Counted from the first letter of the stretch, positions 45,426-56,110 are shown. The stretch is DNA of 64,000 bases from Microbacterium timonense (GCF_900292075.1 NZ_OLMV01000001.1:922977-986976); one strand, 5' to 3'. Translations and numbers: made by a program. Notes: a model not told the origin generated them from the letters alone.

Positions 45426-46184
45426 TCAGGGACGGATGCCGCGATACGCGTGCGTCACGTAGGGCAGGTCGAGGACCTCGTCCCCGGTCGCCTCGGTGAC
45501 GCGGCGCTCGTCGAACAGCGCGTTCACCGCCCCGAGGATCCGCGTCCGGTCGCTCTCGGACGCGGTGATGACGTAACTGCGCGAGGCCGCCATGTCCAGC
45601 AGCGCCGACCGCGTGAGGGAGCGGGTCCAGGTCCACGTCCTCGCCTCGAGCACCGGGAACGGGTCGGCGACACGGGGTCCCTCACGCTGGAGCATCTCCT
45701 CCGCGTGGCTCCCGTGCATCGCGGCTGTCAGCCGCGCCACCCACGGGTCCGCGTCGTCGCGGATGTTCCACACCAGACCCAGCACGCCGCCGGCTCGGAG
45801 CACCCGGCCGGCTTCGGCCGACGCGGCCACCGGATCCACCCAGTGCCACGCCTGTCCGAGGAGCACCGCATCGACCGATGCGTCCGGCAACGGCATCCGC
45901 TCGGCCGTGCCGACGAATGTCGGCACACCATGGACGTGCTCGCGCAGGGCGGCCAGCATGACGCTGTCGGGGTCGATCGCGACCACCTCGGCGCCGGCTT
46001 CGACCATCGTGCGGGTGAGCTTGCCGGTGCCGGCGCCCACGTCGGCAGCACGCAGGGCCCGGTCGTGCTGGCGCACGGGCGCGAGCATCCACTCCACCGC
46101 CTCCCGCGGATAGTCCGGTCGCCCGGACTCGTACGCGCCGGCGGCCGCGCCGAACGACAGCGACATCTCCTCACGACTGGCCAT
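45426..46184 (-). CDS. Class I SAM-dependent methyltransferase
   Basis: A 252-residue methyltransferase of the UbiE/type 11 group. SAM-binding motif I is [15 protein letters not shown], followed by [11 protein letters not shown] and the [21 protein letters not shown] region. The substrate is unknown. TAGGCT (46191-46196) lies 6 bases before the ATG, marking a leaderless start; an internal ATG at 46166 fits the fold equally well but lacks signals. Confidence 0.9.
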   Translation of the reverse strand: MASREEMSLSFGAAAGAYESGRPDYPREAVEWMLAPVRQHDRALRAADVGAGTGKLTRTMVEAGAEVVAIDPDSVMLAALREHVHGVPTFVGTAERMPLPDASVDAVLLGQAWHWVDPVAASAEAGRVLRAGGVLGLVWNIRDDADPWVARLTAAMHGSHAEEMLQREGPRVADPFPVLEARTWTWTRSLTRSALLDMAASRSYVITASESDRTRILGAVNALFDERRVTEATGDEVLDLPYVTHAYRGIRP

Positions 46185-46274
46185 GGCCCGAGCCTATGCC
46201 GCGATCGCCGGCCGAACGCCGCCCGCGCGGCGCGCCTTCCGTCGACGGGCTCTCGCCCGGGTGAGTCTGGGGAG

Positions 46275-46877
46275 GTGCCACTGGACTTCACCGCCATCGA
46301 CTTCGAGACGGCGAACTCCAGCAACGCGTCGGCCTGCGCGGTCGGACTGGTCCGCGTACGCGACGGCGAGATCGTGGACAGGACGGGCTGGCTGATCCGG
46401 CCGCCGGCGGGGCACGATGTGTTCTTCGAGCTCAACGTGCGCATCCACGGCATCCGCCCCGAAGACGTCGCCGGCGCCGCGGCATGGACCGACCAGCTCG
46501 CCGACATCGTCGCGTTCGCGGGCGACGACATCCTGGTCGCGCACAACGCCGGCTTCGACATGGCGGTGCTCAAGCGCGCGTGCGACGCGACGGGCGACGA
46601 GTGCCCTCCCTACCGGTACGCCTGCAGCCTGCAGGTCGCCCGACGGGTCTATCGACTCGAGTCGTACCGTCTGCCCTTCGTGGCCGCCGAGGCCGGCTTC
46701 GCGGACTTCGCCCACCACAACGCCACGGCGGATGCGATGGCCTGCGCGCATGTGATGATCGACGCCGCCCGGCGCGTCGGTGCCGCCGACATCCCGGGCC
46801 TCGCCGACGCGGTCGGCGTCCGCGTGTCGCAGATCGCGATCGCCGAGATGCCCGCGGTCTCGTTCGCCGTCGCCTGA
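46275..46877 (+). CDS. DEDDh 3'-5' exonuclease domain protein (DnaQ-like)
   Basis: The 200-residue protein is a single exonuclease domain: motif I AIDFETAN (Asp and Glu metal ligands), motif II HNAGFDMAVL and motif III HHNATADA with the catalytic histidine. It may proofread or act in repair; nothing ties it to polymerase III. The GTG start follows the weak -10-like GAGTCT by 6 bases. A long hairpin element follows the gene. Confidence 0.88.
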   Translation: MPLDFTAIDFETANSSNASACAVGLVRVRDGEIVDRTGWLIRPPAGHDVFFELNVRIHGIRPEDVAGAAAWTDQLADIVAFAGDDILVAHNAGFDMAVLKRACDATGDECPPYRYACSLQVARRVYRLESYRLPFVAAEAGFADFAHHNATADAMACAHVMIDAARRVGAADIPGLADAVGVRVSQIAIAEMPAVSFAVA

Positions 46878-46914
46878 GCCACGCAACGACGCCCCTCGCG
46901 GCGGCAGCTGACCT

Positions 46915-46992
46915 CGAGTCGACACGTCCCGGCCCAAACGACACGCTTCACGCGTCCGGAACACCGCGACTCGAGCGAATCGTGTCGACTCG
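46915..46992 (+). repeat. Long intergenic inverted repeat
   Basis: CGAGTCGACACG (46915-46926) pairs perfectly with CGTGTCGACTCG (46981-46992), and the spacer contains a further CGACTCGAG related to the arms. It fills much of the 185-base gap between the exonuclease and rmuC genes. It could act as a terminator, but its design resembles the other palindromic elements of this window. Confidence 0.75.
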
Positions 46993-47062
46993 CGTGCGGG
47001 GATGACGGGATGCTGCGGCGCGGGCGATCCGGGATGTCGGCGGCCTGGGGCACCCTGGAGCC

Positions 47063-48346
47063 ATGGATGCAGTGGTGATCAGCGCCGTGGTGATCGTCTG
47101 CCTCGTCGCGGGCGCGGCGGCCGGCTGGGCGGCGGGACTCGCGCGAGCGGCTCGTGAGCGCGCCGACCTGGCCGCGCGAGCCGCGGCGTCCGAGGCGGCA
47201 CGGCAGGGCGTGCAGGCGCAGCTCGAGCACCAGCAGCTGCTCTACCGGGAGCTCGCGAGCCAGACGCGTCACGACCAGGCGGCGCGCGAGGAGCGCGAGC
47301 GGCGCGAGCAATCGGTGCTGCGCGCCCTGGCACCCGTGCAAGAGACGCTGGCCGCGATGCACATGAAGGTCGACGAGCTCGAGCGTGATCGGCACACGCA
47401 GTTCGGCACCCTGGCCGAGCAGCTGCGGCGCGCGCACGAGTCCGACGAGGCGCTGCGCGCGACCACCGAATCCCTCGCCGGGGCGCTGCGGTCCGGCAGC
47501 ACCCGAGGCGTCTGGGGCGAGACGCAGCTGCGGCGCGTCGTGGAGGCGGCCGGGCTCACCCGCCACGTCGACTTCGACCTCCAGGCCTCCATCACGACGG
47601 ATGCGGGCGCCGGGCGCCCCGACATGGTCATCCGCCTCCCCGGCGACAAGGCGATCGCCGTCGACGCGAAGGTGCCGCTGGACGCGTTCCTGGAGGCCAG
47701 CGCCATCCCCTTCACCGCCCAGGGAGCCGAAGCCGCGCGTCGCCGGAGTCTGCTCGATAAGCACGTCAAGGCCGTGCGCTCGCACGTGGATGCTCTGGCA
47801 CGCAAGACGTACTGGGCGGGCCTTTCGTCCAGTCCCGAGTTCGTCGTCTGCTTCGTCCCGAGCGAGTCGCTCTTGGCGGCAGCCCTCGAGGAGGATCCGT
47901 CGCTCCTCGACTACGCCTTCGGCAAGCGGGTCGCCCTGGCGTCACCGGTGAATCTGTGGGCGGTGCTGAAGACCGTCGCCTACACCTGGACCCAGCAGGA
48001 CGTCTCGCAGGAGGCGAGGGCGCTGTTCGACCTGGGCAACCAGCTGTACGAGCGTCTCGGATCGCTCGCGTCGCACGCGGACGACCTGCGACGGGCCATC
48101 GAGCGGACGGTCGACAGCTACAACCGCTTCGCGGGATCGCTCGAGACGCGCGTGCTGGTGACTGCGCGCAAGTTCCCGGGCATCGACGCGACCAAGCTCG
48201 ACGCCGTCGCCGAGCCCGCGGTCATCGAGAAGAGCCCGCGGCGTCTCACGGCGCCGGAGCTGCTGGAGCAGCCCGACGAGGGCGCGCCCGCCGTGACCGC
48301 GGAACTGGGCGAGGTGCGAGCGCGCATCGGGCTGCCCGGCGACTGA
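47063..48346 (+). CDS. rmuC: DNA recombination protein RmuC
   Basis: A 427-residue RmuC homologue with an N-terminal membrane helix (residues 4-25), a coiled coil (about 30-115) and the RmuC nuclease-like core (about 125-370) with GVWGETQLRRVVEAAGL, DMVIRLPGDKAIAVDAKVPLDAFLE and FVPSESLLAAALEEDPSLLDYAF. In E. coli RmuC limits inversions at short inverted repeats. GGAG lies only 2 bases before the ATG. It stands alone on this strand. Confidence 0.93.
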   Translation: MDAVVISAVVIVCLVAGAAAGWAAGLARAARERADLAARAAASEAARQGVQAQLEHQQLLYRELASQTRHDQAAREERERREQSVLRALAPVQETLAAMHMKVDELERDRHTQFGTLAEQLRRAHESDEALRATTESLAGALRSGSTRGVWGETQLRRVVEAAGLTRHVDFDLQASITTDAGAGRPDMVIRLPGDKAIAVDAKVPLDAFLEASAIPFTAQGAEAARRRSLLDKHVKAVRSHVDALARKTYWAGLSSSPEFVVCFVPSESLLAAALEEDPSLLDYAFGKRVALASPVNLWAVLKTVAYTWTQQDVSQEARALFDLGNQLYERLGSLASHADDLRRAIERTVDSYNRFAGSLETRVLVTARKFPGIDATKLDAVAEPAVIEKSPRRLTAPELLEQPDEGAPAVTAELGEVRARIGLPGD

Positions 48347-48374
48347 GGGCCGCGGCATCCCGCGTGGCGAGCGG

Positions 48375-48590
48375 TCAGTGACCGCCTGGCACGAAGCTCA
48401 GCAGCCCGATGACGGCCGCCGACACGCCGACGAAAGCGCCGATCATCCACCACGCGCTGATCTCGTGGCCCTCGTCCCGGCGAACGCGCAGCAGCACGTC
48501 GGGCCGGCGGGCGGGATCGATCGCGTTGGCGACCACCGCGTGCGCGCCCGTCTGGGGCGACGACGATTCACCGGTCTGCTGCGTGGCCAT
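48375..48590 (-). CDS. Small single-pass membrane protein
   Basis: The 71-residue protein has a polar Gln/Ser/Thr-rich N-terminus, a basic patch (RPDVLLRVRRDEGHE) and one C-terminal membrane helix (about residues 47-67). GAGGAG lies 6 bases before the ATG, which favours this start over one 15 codons upstream. No family is recognised. Confidence 0.7.
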   Translation of the reverse strand: MATQQTGESSSPQTGAHAVVANAIDPARRPDVLLRVRRDEGHEISAWWMIGAFVGVSAAVIGLLSFVPGGH

Positions 48591-48721
48591 CGTCAACTCC
48601 TCGCGTCGGAAACACTGTCGCGTCGCCGTCGACACCTCTTCGATTCTGCCAGAGATCGCGTGGAACCCGGGTCACGAACCAGTCACAGCGGAGACCCGCC
48701 TGCCGCAGCAGCCCCTCTGTT

Positions 48722-49711
48722 TCAGAGCCACTTCGAGACGAGGTGCTCCGACGAGATGCGACGCAGCGTGCCCGACGCTCCCCGGAGCACGACGCTCTCG
48801 GTGTAGACGTAGCCTCCCTCGCGCCGCACGCCGGCCACGAGCGCGCCGTCCGTCACGCCGGTCGCGACGAAGATCGTGTTCTTCCCCTTGACCAGGTCGT
48901 CGGCCTCGTAGACGTGACCGTCGAGCTTCAGGCCTGCGTCGATGCCACGCTGCTTCTCGTCGTCGTCCCGCGGCCAGAGCCGACCCTGGATGTGTCCACC
49001 CAAGGCCTTGATCGCGCACGCGGTGACGATGCCCTCGGGGCTGCCGCCGATTCCCACGCACATGTCGGTGCGGGCGTTGTGCCGCGCGGCGTTGATGCCG
49101 CCCGCGACGTCCCCGTCGCTCATCAGGCGCGTGCCGGCGCCGGCCTCGCGGATCTCCTGGATGAGGCGTTCGTGGCGCGGCCGGTGCAGGACGGACACGA
49201 CGATCTCGTCCACCGGCTTGCCGAGCGCCTTGGCGAGCCGGCGGATGTTCTCCCCGATCGGCAGCCGGATGTCGACCACGCCGACGCCCGCCGGACCGGT
49301 CACGAGCTTGTCCATGTAGAAGACGCTCGACGCGTCGAGCATCGTGCCGTGGTCGGAGACGGCGATGACCGACAGCGCGTTGTTGCGCCCTGCCGCCGTC
49401 AGCGACGTCCCGTCGATGGGATCGACGGCGACGTCGGCCTGCGGGCCACGGCCGTTGCCGACGCGCTCGCCGTTGTAGAGCATGGGCGCTTCATCCTTCT
49501 CACCCTCGCCGATCACGATGGTGCCGTCGAAGTTCACGGTGGTGAAGAAGGCGCGCATCGCGTCGACCGCCGCCCCATCGGCCGCCTCCTTCGCGCCGCG
49601 CCCGATGAAGGGCACCGCCCGGATCGCCGCCGCCTCGGTCGCGCGCACCAGCTCCAGTGCGAGATTGCGATCGGGCTGGAGGGGACTCATATCCGCGGTC
49701 AGGCTCACCAT
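48722..49711 (-). CDS. glpX: Fructose-1,6-bisphosphatase class II
   Basis: It hydrolyses fructose 1,6-bisphosphate in gluconeogenesis. The 329-residue protein has the GlpX hallmarks IVIGEGEKDEAPMLYNGE, the metal- and phosphate-binding DPIDGTSLTAAGRNNALSV and GIGGSPEGIVTA. In actinobacteria this is usually the only FBPase. The ATG follows TAGGCT (49718-49723) by 6 bases, so it is probably leaderless. It diverges from fba, the gene for the opposing glycolytic direction, across about 240 bases. Confidence 0.97.
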   Translation of the reverse strand: MVSLTADMSPLQPDRNLALELVRATEAAAIRAVPFIGRGAKEAADGAAVDAMRAFFTTVNFDGTIVIGEGEKDEAPMLYNGERVGNGRGPQADVAVDPIDGTSLTAAGRNNALSVIAVSDHGTMLDASSVFYMDKLVTGPAGVGVVDIRLPIGENIRRLAKALGKPVDEIVVSVLHRPRHERLIQEIREAGAGTRLMSDGDVAGGINAARHNARTDMCVGIGGSPEGIVTACAIKALGGHIQGRLWPRDDDEKQRGIDAGLKLDGHVYEADDLVKGKNTIFVATGVTDGALVAGVRREGGYVYTESVVLRGASGTLRRISSEHLVSKWL

Positions 49712-49947
49712 GCGGTCAGCCTAGCCAGCGCACGTCGTCGGTTCTGGCGAATTTCACCCTGCGGCTGGCGAAGGAATCTCGATTCTTTACAGGAAGAGAC
49801 AGAGCCGGCGTTTCCGTCACCGCCTTCTCGCGCCTCGCGGGCCGTCGGAGCGCGCCTTCGCTAGAGTTCTCGGTGACGCCCGCATCGATCAGAGCCGTGA
49901 GCTCGGAGGGCCGCAGCCCCCGAGAACCCGAAGAACAAGGAGCCCCC

Positions 49948-50979
<1,032 letters not shown>

Positions 50980-50995
50980 CACCGCGAACGGCATC

Positions 50996-51041
50996 CGGAT
51001 GCCCCGGTGCGGGTCCACGCGGACTCGTGCCGGGGCATCCG
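50996..51041 (+). terminator. Terminator of fba
   Basis: A perfect 12-pair stem CGGATGCCCCGG (50996-51007) with CCGGGGCATCCG (51030-51041). The stem contains the over-represented GGATGCC/GGCATCC pair and can also serve the convergent gene. Confidence 0.78.
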
Positions 51042-51059
51042 CACATCCGGGTCCGGGCG

Positions 51060-51611
51060 TCACTCCGGGTCGATGTACCGGTCGAGCAGGCCCGGCGCAT
51101 CGTCGGGCCGGTGGACGACGACGATCTCGTCGCCTGCCCGCACCCGTCCGACGCGGACCACGCGGAGGTACGGTCCGAGCCGGCGCTCGGCCGAGAACCG
51201 CTTGACCCACCCGCGGGCGTCGTCACCACCCACCCAGCGGGCGAACGTCTGACAGGGGGTGCGGGGCATGGTCACCTCGACCTCCACGCGCTCGCCGATC
51301 CGCCATCGCTCACCGATCCGCGCCGCGTTGACATCCAGCCCGGCCACGCGGAGGTTCTCCCCGAACCATCCCGGAGGCAGCCGGCGCCCCAGCTGCTCCT
51401 CCCAGAATGCGGCATCCTCCTCGGCATAGGCGTACAGCGCCTTGTCGAGGCCGCCGTGATGCTTCCGGTCCGCCTGCACGTCGGCGTAGACGCCATACGG
51501 TCCCACACGGACGGGCCCTTCGACCGGGCCCTTGTCGATCGCCGTCACGCCGACGGCGCCGGCGTCAGGGCGCAGCCGCCGCACGGCGCACACGGCGAGC
51601 AAGCGTGGCAT
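51060..51611 (-). CDS. MOSC domain protein (YiiM-like)
   Basis: The 183-residue protein is a stand-alone MOSC domain with KHHGGLDKALYAYAEEDA, FGENLRVAGLDV and the conserved cysteine in MPRTPCQTFARWVG. Such proteins bind molybdenum cofactor or act on N-hydroxylated compounds, as YiiM does. The ATG has GAAGAT ending 6 bases upstream and no ribosome-binding site, so it may be leaderless. Confidence 0.88.
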   Translation of the reverse strand: MPRLLAVCAVRRLRPDAGAVGVTAIDKGPVEGPVRVGPYGVYADVQADRKHHGGLDKALYAYAEEDAAFWEEQLGRRLPPGWFGENLRVAGLDVNAARIGERWRIGERVEVEVTMPRTPCQTFARWVGGDDARGWVKRFSAERRLGPYLRVVRVGRVRAGDEIVVVHRPDDAPGLLDRYIDPE

Positions 51612-51635
51612 GCCGTCATCTTCGCACGGCGCACG

Positions 51636-52340
51636 TCAGTCGCCGTCGGGCGACCCGCGCAACAGCACACGGTCGTCCGTGAGCGAGCGCACCTCGATGG
51701 AGGCGATCTCGCCCGCATCCAGCGCGGTGCCCGCCTCCAGGCGCGCCGTCGACCCCGGACCGGCCCGCCACGTCGACAGCTCGCTCGTCGTCCCGTCGGT
51801 GGCGGTCACCACCAGCACATACGGCCACTCCCGCCGGGGTGCATCGGGGTCGGCGCTGCGGGGGTAGTCGCACACCATGTCCAGCCGCGTGCCCCACGCG
51901 ACGGAGGTCAGCTCCACCGTCGCGCTCAGCGGCACATCCGTCACCGGCTCCAGCGCCACGACCTGTCCCGCGGGGACCGGGTCTGTGAGCGCCGTCGTCA
52001 CGCCGACGATGGCGACGATCGCGAGGACGGCAGCGGCCGCTGCCGCACCGGCCCATGCCAGCACGCGTCTCCGGTGCCGATCTCGCCTCCCCCGTGCCAC
52101 CAGCCGGTCACGGCCGTCCGCGCGCGGTCCGGCCTGGGCGGCGAGGTCCAGGAGTGACTGCGCGCGCTCGGAGGGCACGCGCGCCAGCAGCCCGAGCGTG
52201 GGCGCCAGCTCTCCGACCGCTTGACGGCACAGCGGGCACTCGTCCAGATGCGCCTCGTAGCGGCGGCGATCGGCGGAGTCGAGGGCGCGGATGACGTACG
52301 CCGCGTCCCAATCGGCGTAGCGGACGTGATCCTGGTTCAT
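51636..52340 (-). CDS. Zinc-binding anti-sigma factor
   Basis: A 234-residue single-pass membrane protein. The N-terminal ZAS domain carries H-x3-C-x2-C (HLDECPLC), a membrane helix lies at about residues 94-117 and the C-terminal part is the extracytoplasmic RskA-like domain. It should bind and restrain the ECF sigma factor encoded just upstream, with which it overlaps by four bases (ATGA). The signal is unknown. Confidence 0.92.
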   Translation of the reverse strand: MNQDHVRYADWDAAYVIRALDSADRRRYEAHLDECPLCRQAVGELAPTLGLLARVPSERAQSLLDLAAQAGPRADGRDRLVARGRRDRHRRRVLAWAGAAAAAAVLAIVAIVGVTTALTDPVPAGQVVALEPVTDVPLSATVELTSVAWGTRLDMVCDYPRSADPDAPRREWPYVLVVTATDGTTSELSTWRAGPGSTARLEAGTALDAGEIASIEVRSLTDDRVLLRGSPDGD

Positions 52341-52876
52341 CGCGTCACCCCTCTCTCCTGCAGCGCGAGCCGCAGCGCCCGCAGTCCGTAGTGGAGACGG
52401 GACTTCACGGTGCCTTCCGGGATGTCGAGCTCGGCAGCCATCTCGGCCACCGACAGGCCCCGGTAGTACGCGTGGATCACGACTGCGCGGTGATCGGCGG
52501 TCAAAGAGGCGAGCGCCTCCTCCACGATGATCGCCTCGAACAGGGCATCCGTCGCGTCCGGCACGGTCCGCTCGGGCAGCTCAGCGACGTCGATCTCACG
52601 CCGCCGCCGCGCGCTGCGGACATCGTCGATGACGAGATGACGAGCCACCGTGAACATCCAGGACCGCGTCGTCGACGGGTCCTGCTCGAGGATCCGCGGC
52701 GTGCGCCACGCCCGCAGCAGTGTCTCTTGCACGATGTCGTCCGCTCCCGCACGATCGCCGGTCAGGTGCACGACGTAGCGCCAGATGGGCGCCGCGTGGG
52801 CGTCGTACAGGGCCGACAGGCGCACCGCGTCGCGGCTCTCGGCGCCGTCGCGGCGGTCCACGCTGTCGTGCGGCAT
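52337..52876 (-). CDS. ECF RNA polymerase sigma factor (SigL/SigK-like)
   Basis: A 179-residue sigma factor with region 2 (LYDAHAAPIWRYVVHLT and DDIVQETLLRAWR) and region 4 (LTADHRAVVIHAYYRGLSVAEMAAELDIPEGTVKSRLHYGL, here in parts) and no region 3. GGAGGT lies 5 bases before the ATG. It is coupled to its anti-sigma gene. An upstream TGAACC-16-CGTTTC suggests it transcribes its own operon, as SigL-type factors do. Confidence 0.93.
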   Translation of the reverse strand: MPHDSVDRRDGAESRDAVRLSALYDAHAAPIWRYVVHLTGDRAGADDIVQETLLRAWRTPRILEQDPSTTRSWMFTVARHLVIDDVRSARRRREIDVAELPERTVPDATDALFEAIIVEEALASLTADHRAVVIHAYYRGLSVAEMAAELDIPEGTVKSRLHYGLRALRLALQERGVTR

Positions 52877-52894
52877 CCATCACCTCCCGCTGGG

Positions 52895-52922
52895 GAAACG
52901 AGACTGGCCGCCGGCCGGTTCA
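52895..52922 (-). promoter_or_regulatory. Putative ECF autoregulatory promoter
   Basis: On the minus strand TGAACC (52917-52922) and CGTTTC (52895-52900) are 16 bases apart, 19 bases before the sigma factor start. This resembles the TGAACC-N16-18-CGT promoters described for mycobacterial SigL. Recognition by the encoded factor is inference. Confidence 0.6.
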
Positions 52923-53012
52923 CCGGGCGCGCAATGCGACCACGTCGTCACCGTCGAGTATGGCCTCGCACGGTGATCCGCGGACGGCGGTTGCGCCCGC
53001 GAGCCCTCGTGG

Positions 53013-53606
53013 CTAGCGCGCGCCGCCCGCGCTGTCGACGACCGCCTGCCAGACGACGGGATCGCCCATCAGCGGCACCACCATGAGGATGCCCGCCGCG
53101 AAGGTGAACACGACGCCGGCCACCAGCGGAATCCACCACGTCAGCCGCCCGCGACGCAGGTTCCACAGCGACACCACGGCGGTCGCGCACCAGCCGACGA
53201 TGAGCACGAGCGCCGCGGCGATCGCCCAGCCGTGTCCGGCACCGGGGTCGGAGAGGGTCGCATCCACGCCCAGCAGACCGAGCATGGTCTCGGCGTACGC
53301 ACCGTAGTCGAGGAAGGCCGGAACCGAGGTGAGCACGTTCACCAGCCCGTACGCGAGCAGTGCGAACGTGACGATGCGGTCGACGGGCCGGACCTTCGGC
53401 GCCGTGGCGGCCGCGGGCGCCGCCGGCACACCGGCCGCCGGCGCAGGCACGACGGCCGGCTCTGCGGCCGCCGCCTGCCACGGCGCCGGCTCACGGATGC
53501 GCGCCCGCTGCTCCTCCGGCGTCGCGTATTGACCGTATCGCGGCGCCGGGCGCGATGATCCGCCGTCGCGCGGATCAGGGGCGGAAGCAGCCGCGGGGTC
53601 GCTCAT
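53013..53606 (-). CDS. Membrane protein coupled to ispH (DUF6264-like)
   Basis: The 197-residue protein has a proline/alanine-rich cytoplasmic N-terminus containing [20 protein letters not shown], then about three membrane helices (roughly residues 78-98, 124-146 and 155-177). Its ATG overlaps the ispH stop, so it is translated with IspH. I recall similar Microbacteriaceae proteins as DUF6264, but this is from memory. The function is unknown. Confidence 0.75.
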   Translation of the reverse strand: MSDPAAASAPDPRDGGSSRPAPRYGQYATPEEQRARIREPAPWQAAAAEPAVVPAPAAGVPAAPAAATAPKVRPVDRIVTFALLAYGLVNVLTSVPAFLDYGAYAETMLGLLGVDATLSDPGAGHGWAIAAALVLIVGWCATAVVSLWNLRRGRLTWWIPLVAGVVFTFAAGILMVVPLMGDPVVWQAVVDSAGGAR

Positions 53607-54694
53607 GACCGACTCCGGCCCCCAAGTGCGCGATCGTCGCGCTTGCCGGCGGCATCCTGTCGCAGCTCCTTCGGCAGCGAGAACATGAGGTCCTCCTCCG
53701 CCGTGCGCACCTCTTGCACGTCGCGGTATCCCGCAGCGGCGAGATCGTCGAGCACCTGCTGCACGAGCACCTCCGGCACCGAGGCGCCGCTGGTGACGCC
53801 GACGGTCTCGACGCCCTCCAGCCAGGCCTGCTCGACCTCGTCGGCGTAATCCACTCGGTATGCCGCCTTCGCGCCGTACTCCAGCGCGACTTCCACCAGG
53901 CGGACGCTGTTCGAGGAGTTCGCCGAGCCGACCACGATGACGAGATCCGCATCCTTGGCGACCTTCTTGATCGCCACCTGGCGGTTCTGAGTCGCGTAGC
54001 AGATGTCGTCCGAGGGCGGGTCCTGAAGCTCGGGGAACCGCACCCGGAGCCGGCGCACGGTCTCCATGGTCTCGTCCACCGACAGCGTGGTCTGCGACAG
54101 CCAGACGACCTTCGACGGGTCGCGCACCTCGATGGTGTCGGCTTCCTCCGGCGAGTTGACGATCGTGACGTGGTCGGGCGCCTCTCCGGCGGTCCCTTCC
54201 ACCTCCTCGTGACCGACGTGGCCGATCAGCAGGATCTCGTAGTCGTCGCGCGCGAAGCGCACCGCCTCGCGGTGCACCTTCGTCACGAGCGGGCACGTGG
54301 CGTCGATGGCACGCAGACCCCGGTCGGACGCGGCGTTCACCACGGCCGGAGACACCCCGTGTGCACTGAAGACGACGTGGGCCCCGGGGGGCACCTCGTC
54401 GACCTCCTCGACGAAGACCGCGCCCTTCTTCTCGAGCTCGGTGACGACGTGGATGTTGTGGACGATCTGCTTGCGCACGTACACCGGCGCACCGAACCGC
54501 TCGAGCGCCTTCTCGACCGCGATGACCGCCCGGTCGACCCCGGCGCAGTAGCCGCGGGGAGATGCCAGCAGCACCCGCTTCTGTCCGGAGCCGGGGATAT
54601 CCTGGAGCGGTTCGCGCCGCCGCGGAACTCGCGGAACGGGCATGCTCACAGGGGCCCGGCTCGTTGCGGTCTGGCCCACGGTGCTGATGCTCAC
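53603..54694 (-). CDS. ispH: 4-hydroxy-3-methylbut-2-enyl diphosphate reductase
   Basis: The last enzyme of the non-mevalonate isoprenoid pathway, a 4Fe-4S protein of 363 residues. The three cluster cysteines are visible in [27 protein letters not shown] and [11 protein letters not shown], and the catalytic FSAHGVSP is present. An N-terminal extension of about 38 residues precedes the fold. The GTG follows TAGAAT (54701-54706) by 6 bases, a strong leaderless signal. It diverges from xseA. Confidence 0.97.
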   Translation of the reverse strand: MSISTVGQTATSRAPVSMPVPRVPRRREPLQDIPGSGQKRVLLASPRGYCAGVDRAVIAVEKALERFGAPVYVRKQIVHNIHVVTELEKKGAVFVEEVDEVPPGAHVVFSAHGVSPAVVNAASDRGLRAIDATCPLVTKVHREAVRFARDDYEILLIGHVGHEEVEGTAGEAPDHVTIVNSPEEADTIEVRDPSKVVWLSQTTLSVDETMETVRRLRVRFPELQDPPSDDICYATQNRQVAIKKVAKDADLVIVVGSANSSNSVRLVEVALEYGAKAAYRVDYADEVEQAWLEGVETVGVTSGASVPEVLVQQVLDDLAAAGYRDVQEVRTAEEDLMFSLPKELRQDAAGKRDDRALGGRSRS

Positions 54695-54769
54695 TCCTCG
54701 ATTCTACGGGCGGCCTCCTGAGCGGGGCCTCCGCGCGCACCGCCCGGCACCCGGTCACGAAAGGACCGC

Positions 54770-56101
54770 ATGACGACGTTCCAGCCGGCCACCGTCCCCG
54801 GCGAGCCGCCGCCACCGGACTCGGTGCGCCCGCGCGATTCCACCCCCCAGGCCCCGACGTCGGTCGCCCGGCTGAACGACACCATCCGCGGCTTCGTGCA
54901 GACCTGGGGTTCGGTATGGGTCGAGGGCGAGATCACGGCGTTCAACCTGCGCGGTGGAAACGTGTTCGGTCGCCTCAAGGACCTCGTCACCGATGCCACC
55001 ATCTCGTTCCGCATCTGGTCGTCCACCCGCGACCGGCTGCCCGGCGACCTCAAGGTCGGCGATCATGTCGTGGCCTGCGTCAAGGCCGACTACTTCGTCA
55101 AGAACGGTGATTTCGGCTTCAGCGTGTCGGCGATGCGGCACGTGGGGCTGGGAGACCAGCTCGAGCGTCTGGAGCGCCTGCGGGTGCAGCTGCGGGCCGA
55201 GGGACTGTCCGACCCCTCCCGCAAGAAGCCCATCCCCTTCCTGCCGCGCCTCATCGGGCTCATCACCGGCGAGAACTCGGATGCCGAGAAGGACGTGCAC
55301 CGCAACGCCGAGCTGCGCTGGCCCCAGGTGCAGTTCCGCACCAAGTACGCGGCGGTGCAGGGCGATCGCTGCGTCCCCGAGACGATCGCGGCGCTGAAGG
55401 CCCTCGATGCGGCGCCCGACGTCGACGTCATCGTGATCGCGCGCGGCGGCGGCGATCCGCAGACCCTCCTCGGCTTCAGCGACGAGCGGCTGCTGCGCGC
55501 GGTGGCCGCGGCATCCACTCCCGTCGTCAGCGCGATCGGGCACGAGAACGACCACCCGCTGCTGGACGACGTCGCCGACCTGCGCGCCTCCACCCCCACC
55601 GATGCGGCCAAGCGGCTCGTCCCTGATGTCGCGGAACAGCGCGCGCTGGTCGCGCAGTTGCGAGCGCGCCTGACCTCTCGGCTCACGCAGCGCGTCACCC
55701 ACGACATCGCCCAGCTCGAGCAGCTGCGGTCGCGGCCGGTGCTGCGCACGCCCGAGACGCTGCTGCGCACGCGTGCGCACGAGGTCGAGCTGCTCGCCGC
55801 CCGAGGCAGGGAGCGCGTCGACCGTGCGCTGCAGACGCAGGAACGACGCACCGCGGAACTGCGCGCGACGCTGCGCGCCCTCTCCCCTGCCTCGACCCTC
55901 GCCCGCGGCTACGCGATCGCGCACCTGGCCGACGGCGTCATCGTGCGTGACGCGGCGCAAGCTCCGGCATCCACCCCCGTCGTCGTGACGGTGGGACGCG
56001 GATCGTTCGCCGCGCAGTCCGAGGGCGAGGTCGCCGAGGACGTCAGAGCGGTGACCGAGGCGGCTTCGGACGGGGACGGGACGCGTCCCGCCGCCAACTA
56101 G
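54770..56101 (+). CDS. xseA: Exodeoxyribonuclease VII large subunit
   Basis: The 443-residue subunit has an N-terminal OB fold (VWVEGEITAFNLRGGNVFGRLKD, in two parts), the catalytic domain with IGLITGENSDAEKDV, IARGGGDPQTLLGFSDE and ISAIGHEND-like VVSAIGHENDHPLLDDVAD, and a coiled-coil region that binds XseB. AAAGGA lies 4 bases before the ATG. Its TAG stop forms the first three bases of the xseB -10 box. Confidence 0.96.
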   Translation: MTTFQPATVPGEPPPPDSVRPRDSTPQAPTSVARLNDTIRGFVQTWGSVWVEGEITAFNLRGGNVFGRLKDLVTDATISFRIWSSTRDRLPGDLKVGDHVVACVKADYFVKNGDFGFSVSAMRHVGLGDQLERLERLRVQLRAEGLSDPSRKKPIPFLPRLIGLITGENSDAEKDVHRNAELRWPQVQFRTKYAAVQGDRCVPETIAALKALDAAPDVDVIVIARGGGDPQTLLGFSDERLLRAVAAASTPVVSAIGHENDHPLLDDVADLRASTPTDAAKRLVPDVAEQRALVAQLRARLTSRLTQRVTHDIAQLEQLRSRPVLRTPETLLRTRAHEVELLAARGRERVDRALQTQERRTAELRATLRALSPASTLARGYAIAHLADGVIVRDAAQAPASTPVVVTVGRGSFAAQSEGEVAEDVRAVTEAASDGDGTRPAAN

Positions 56102-56110
56102 ACTGGGGGC

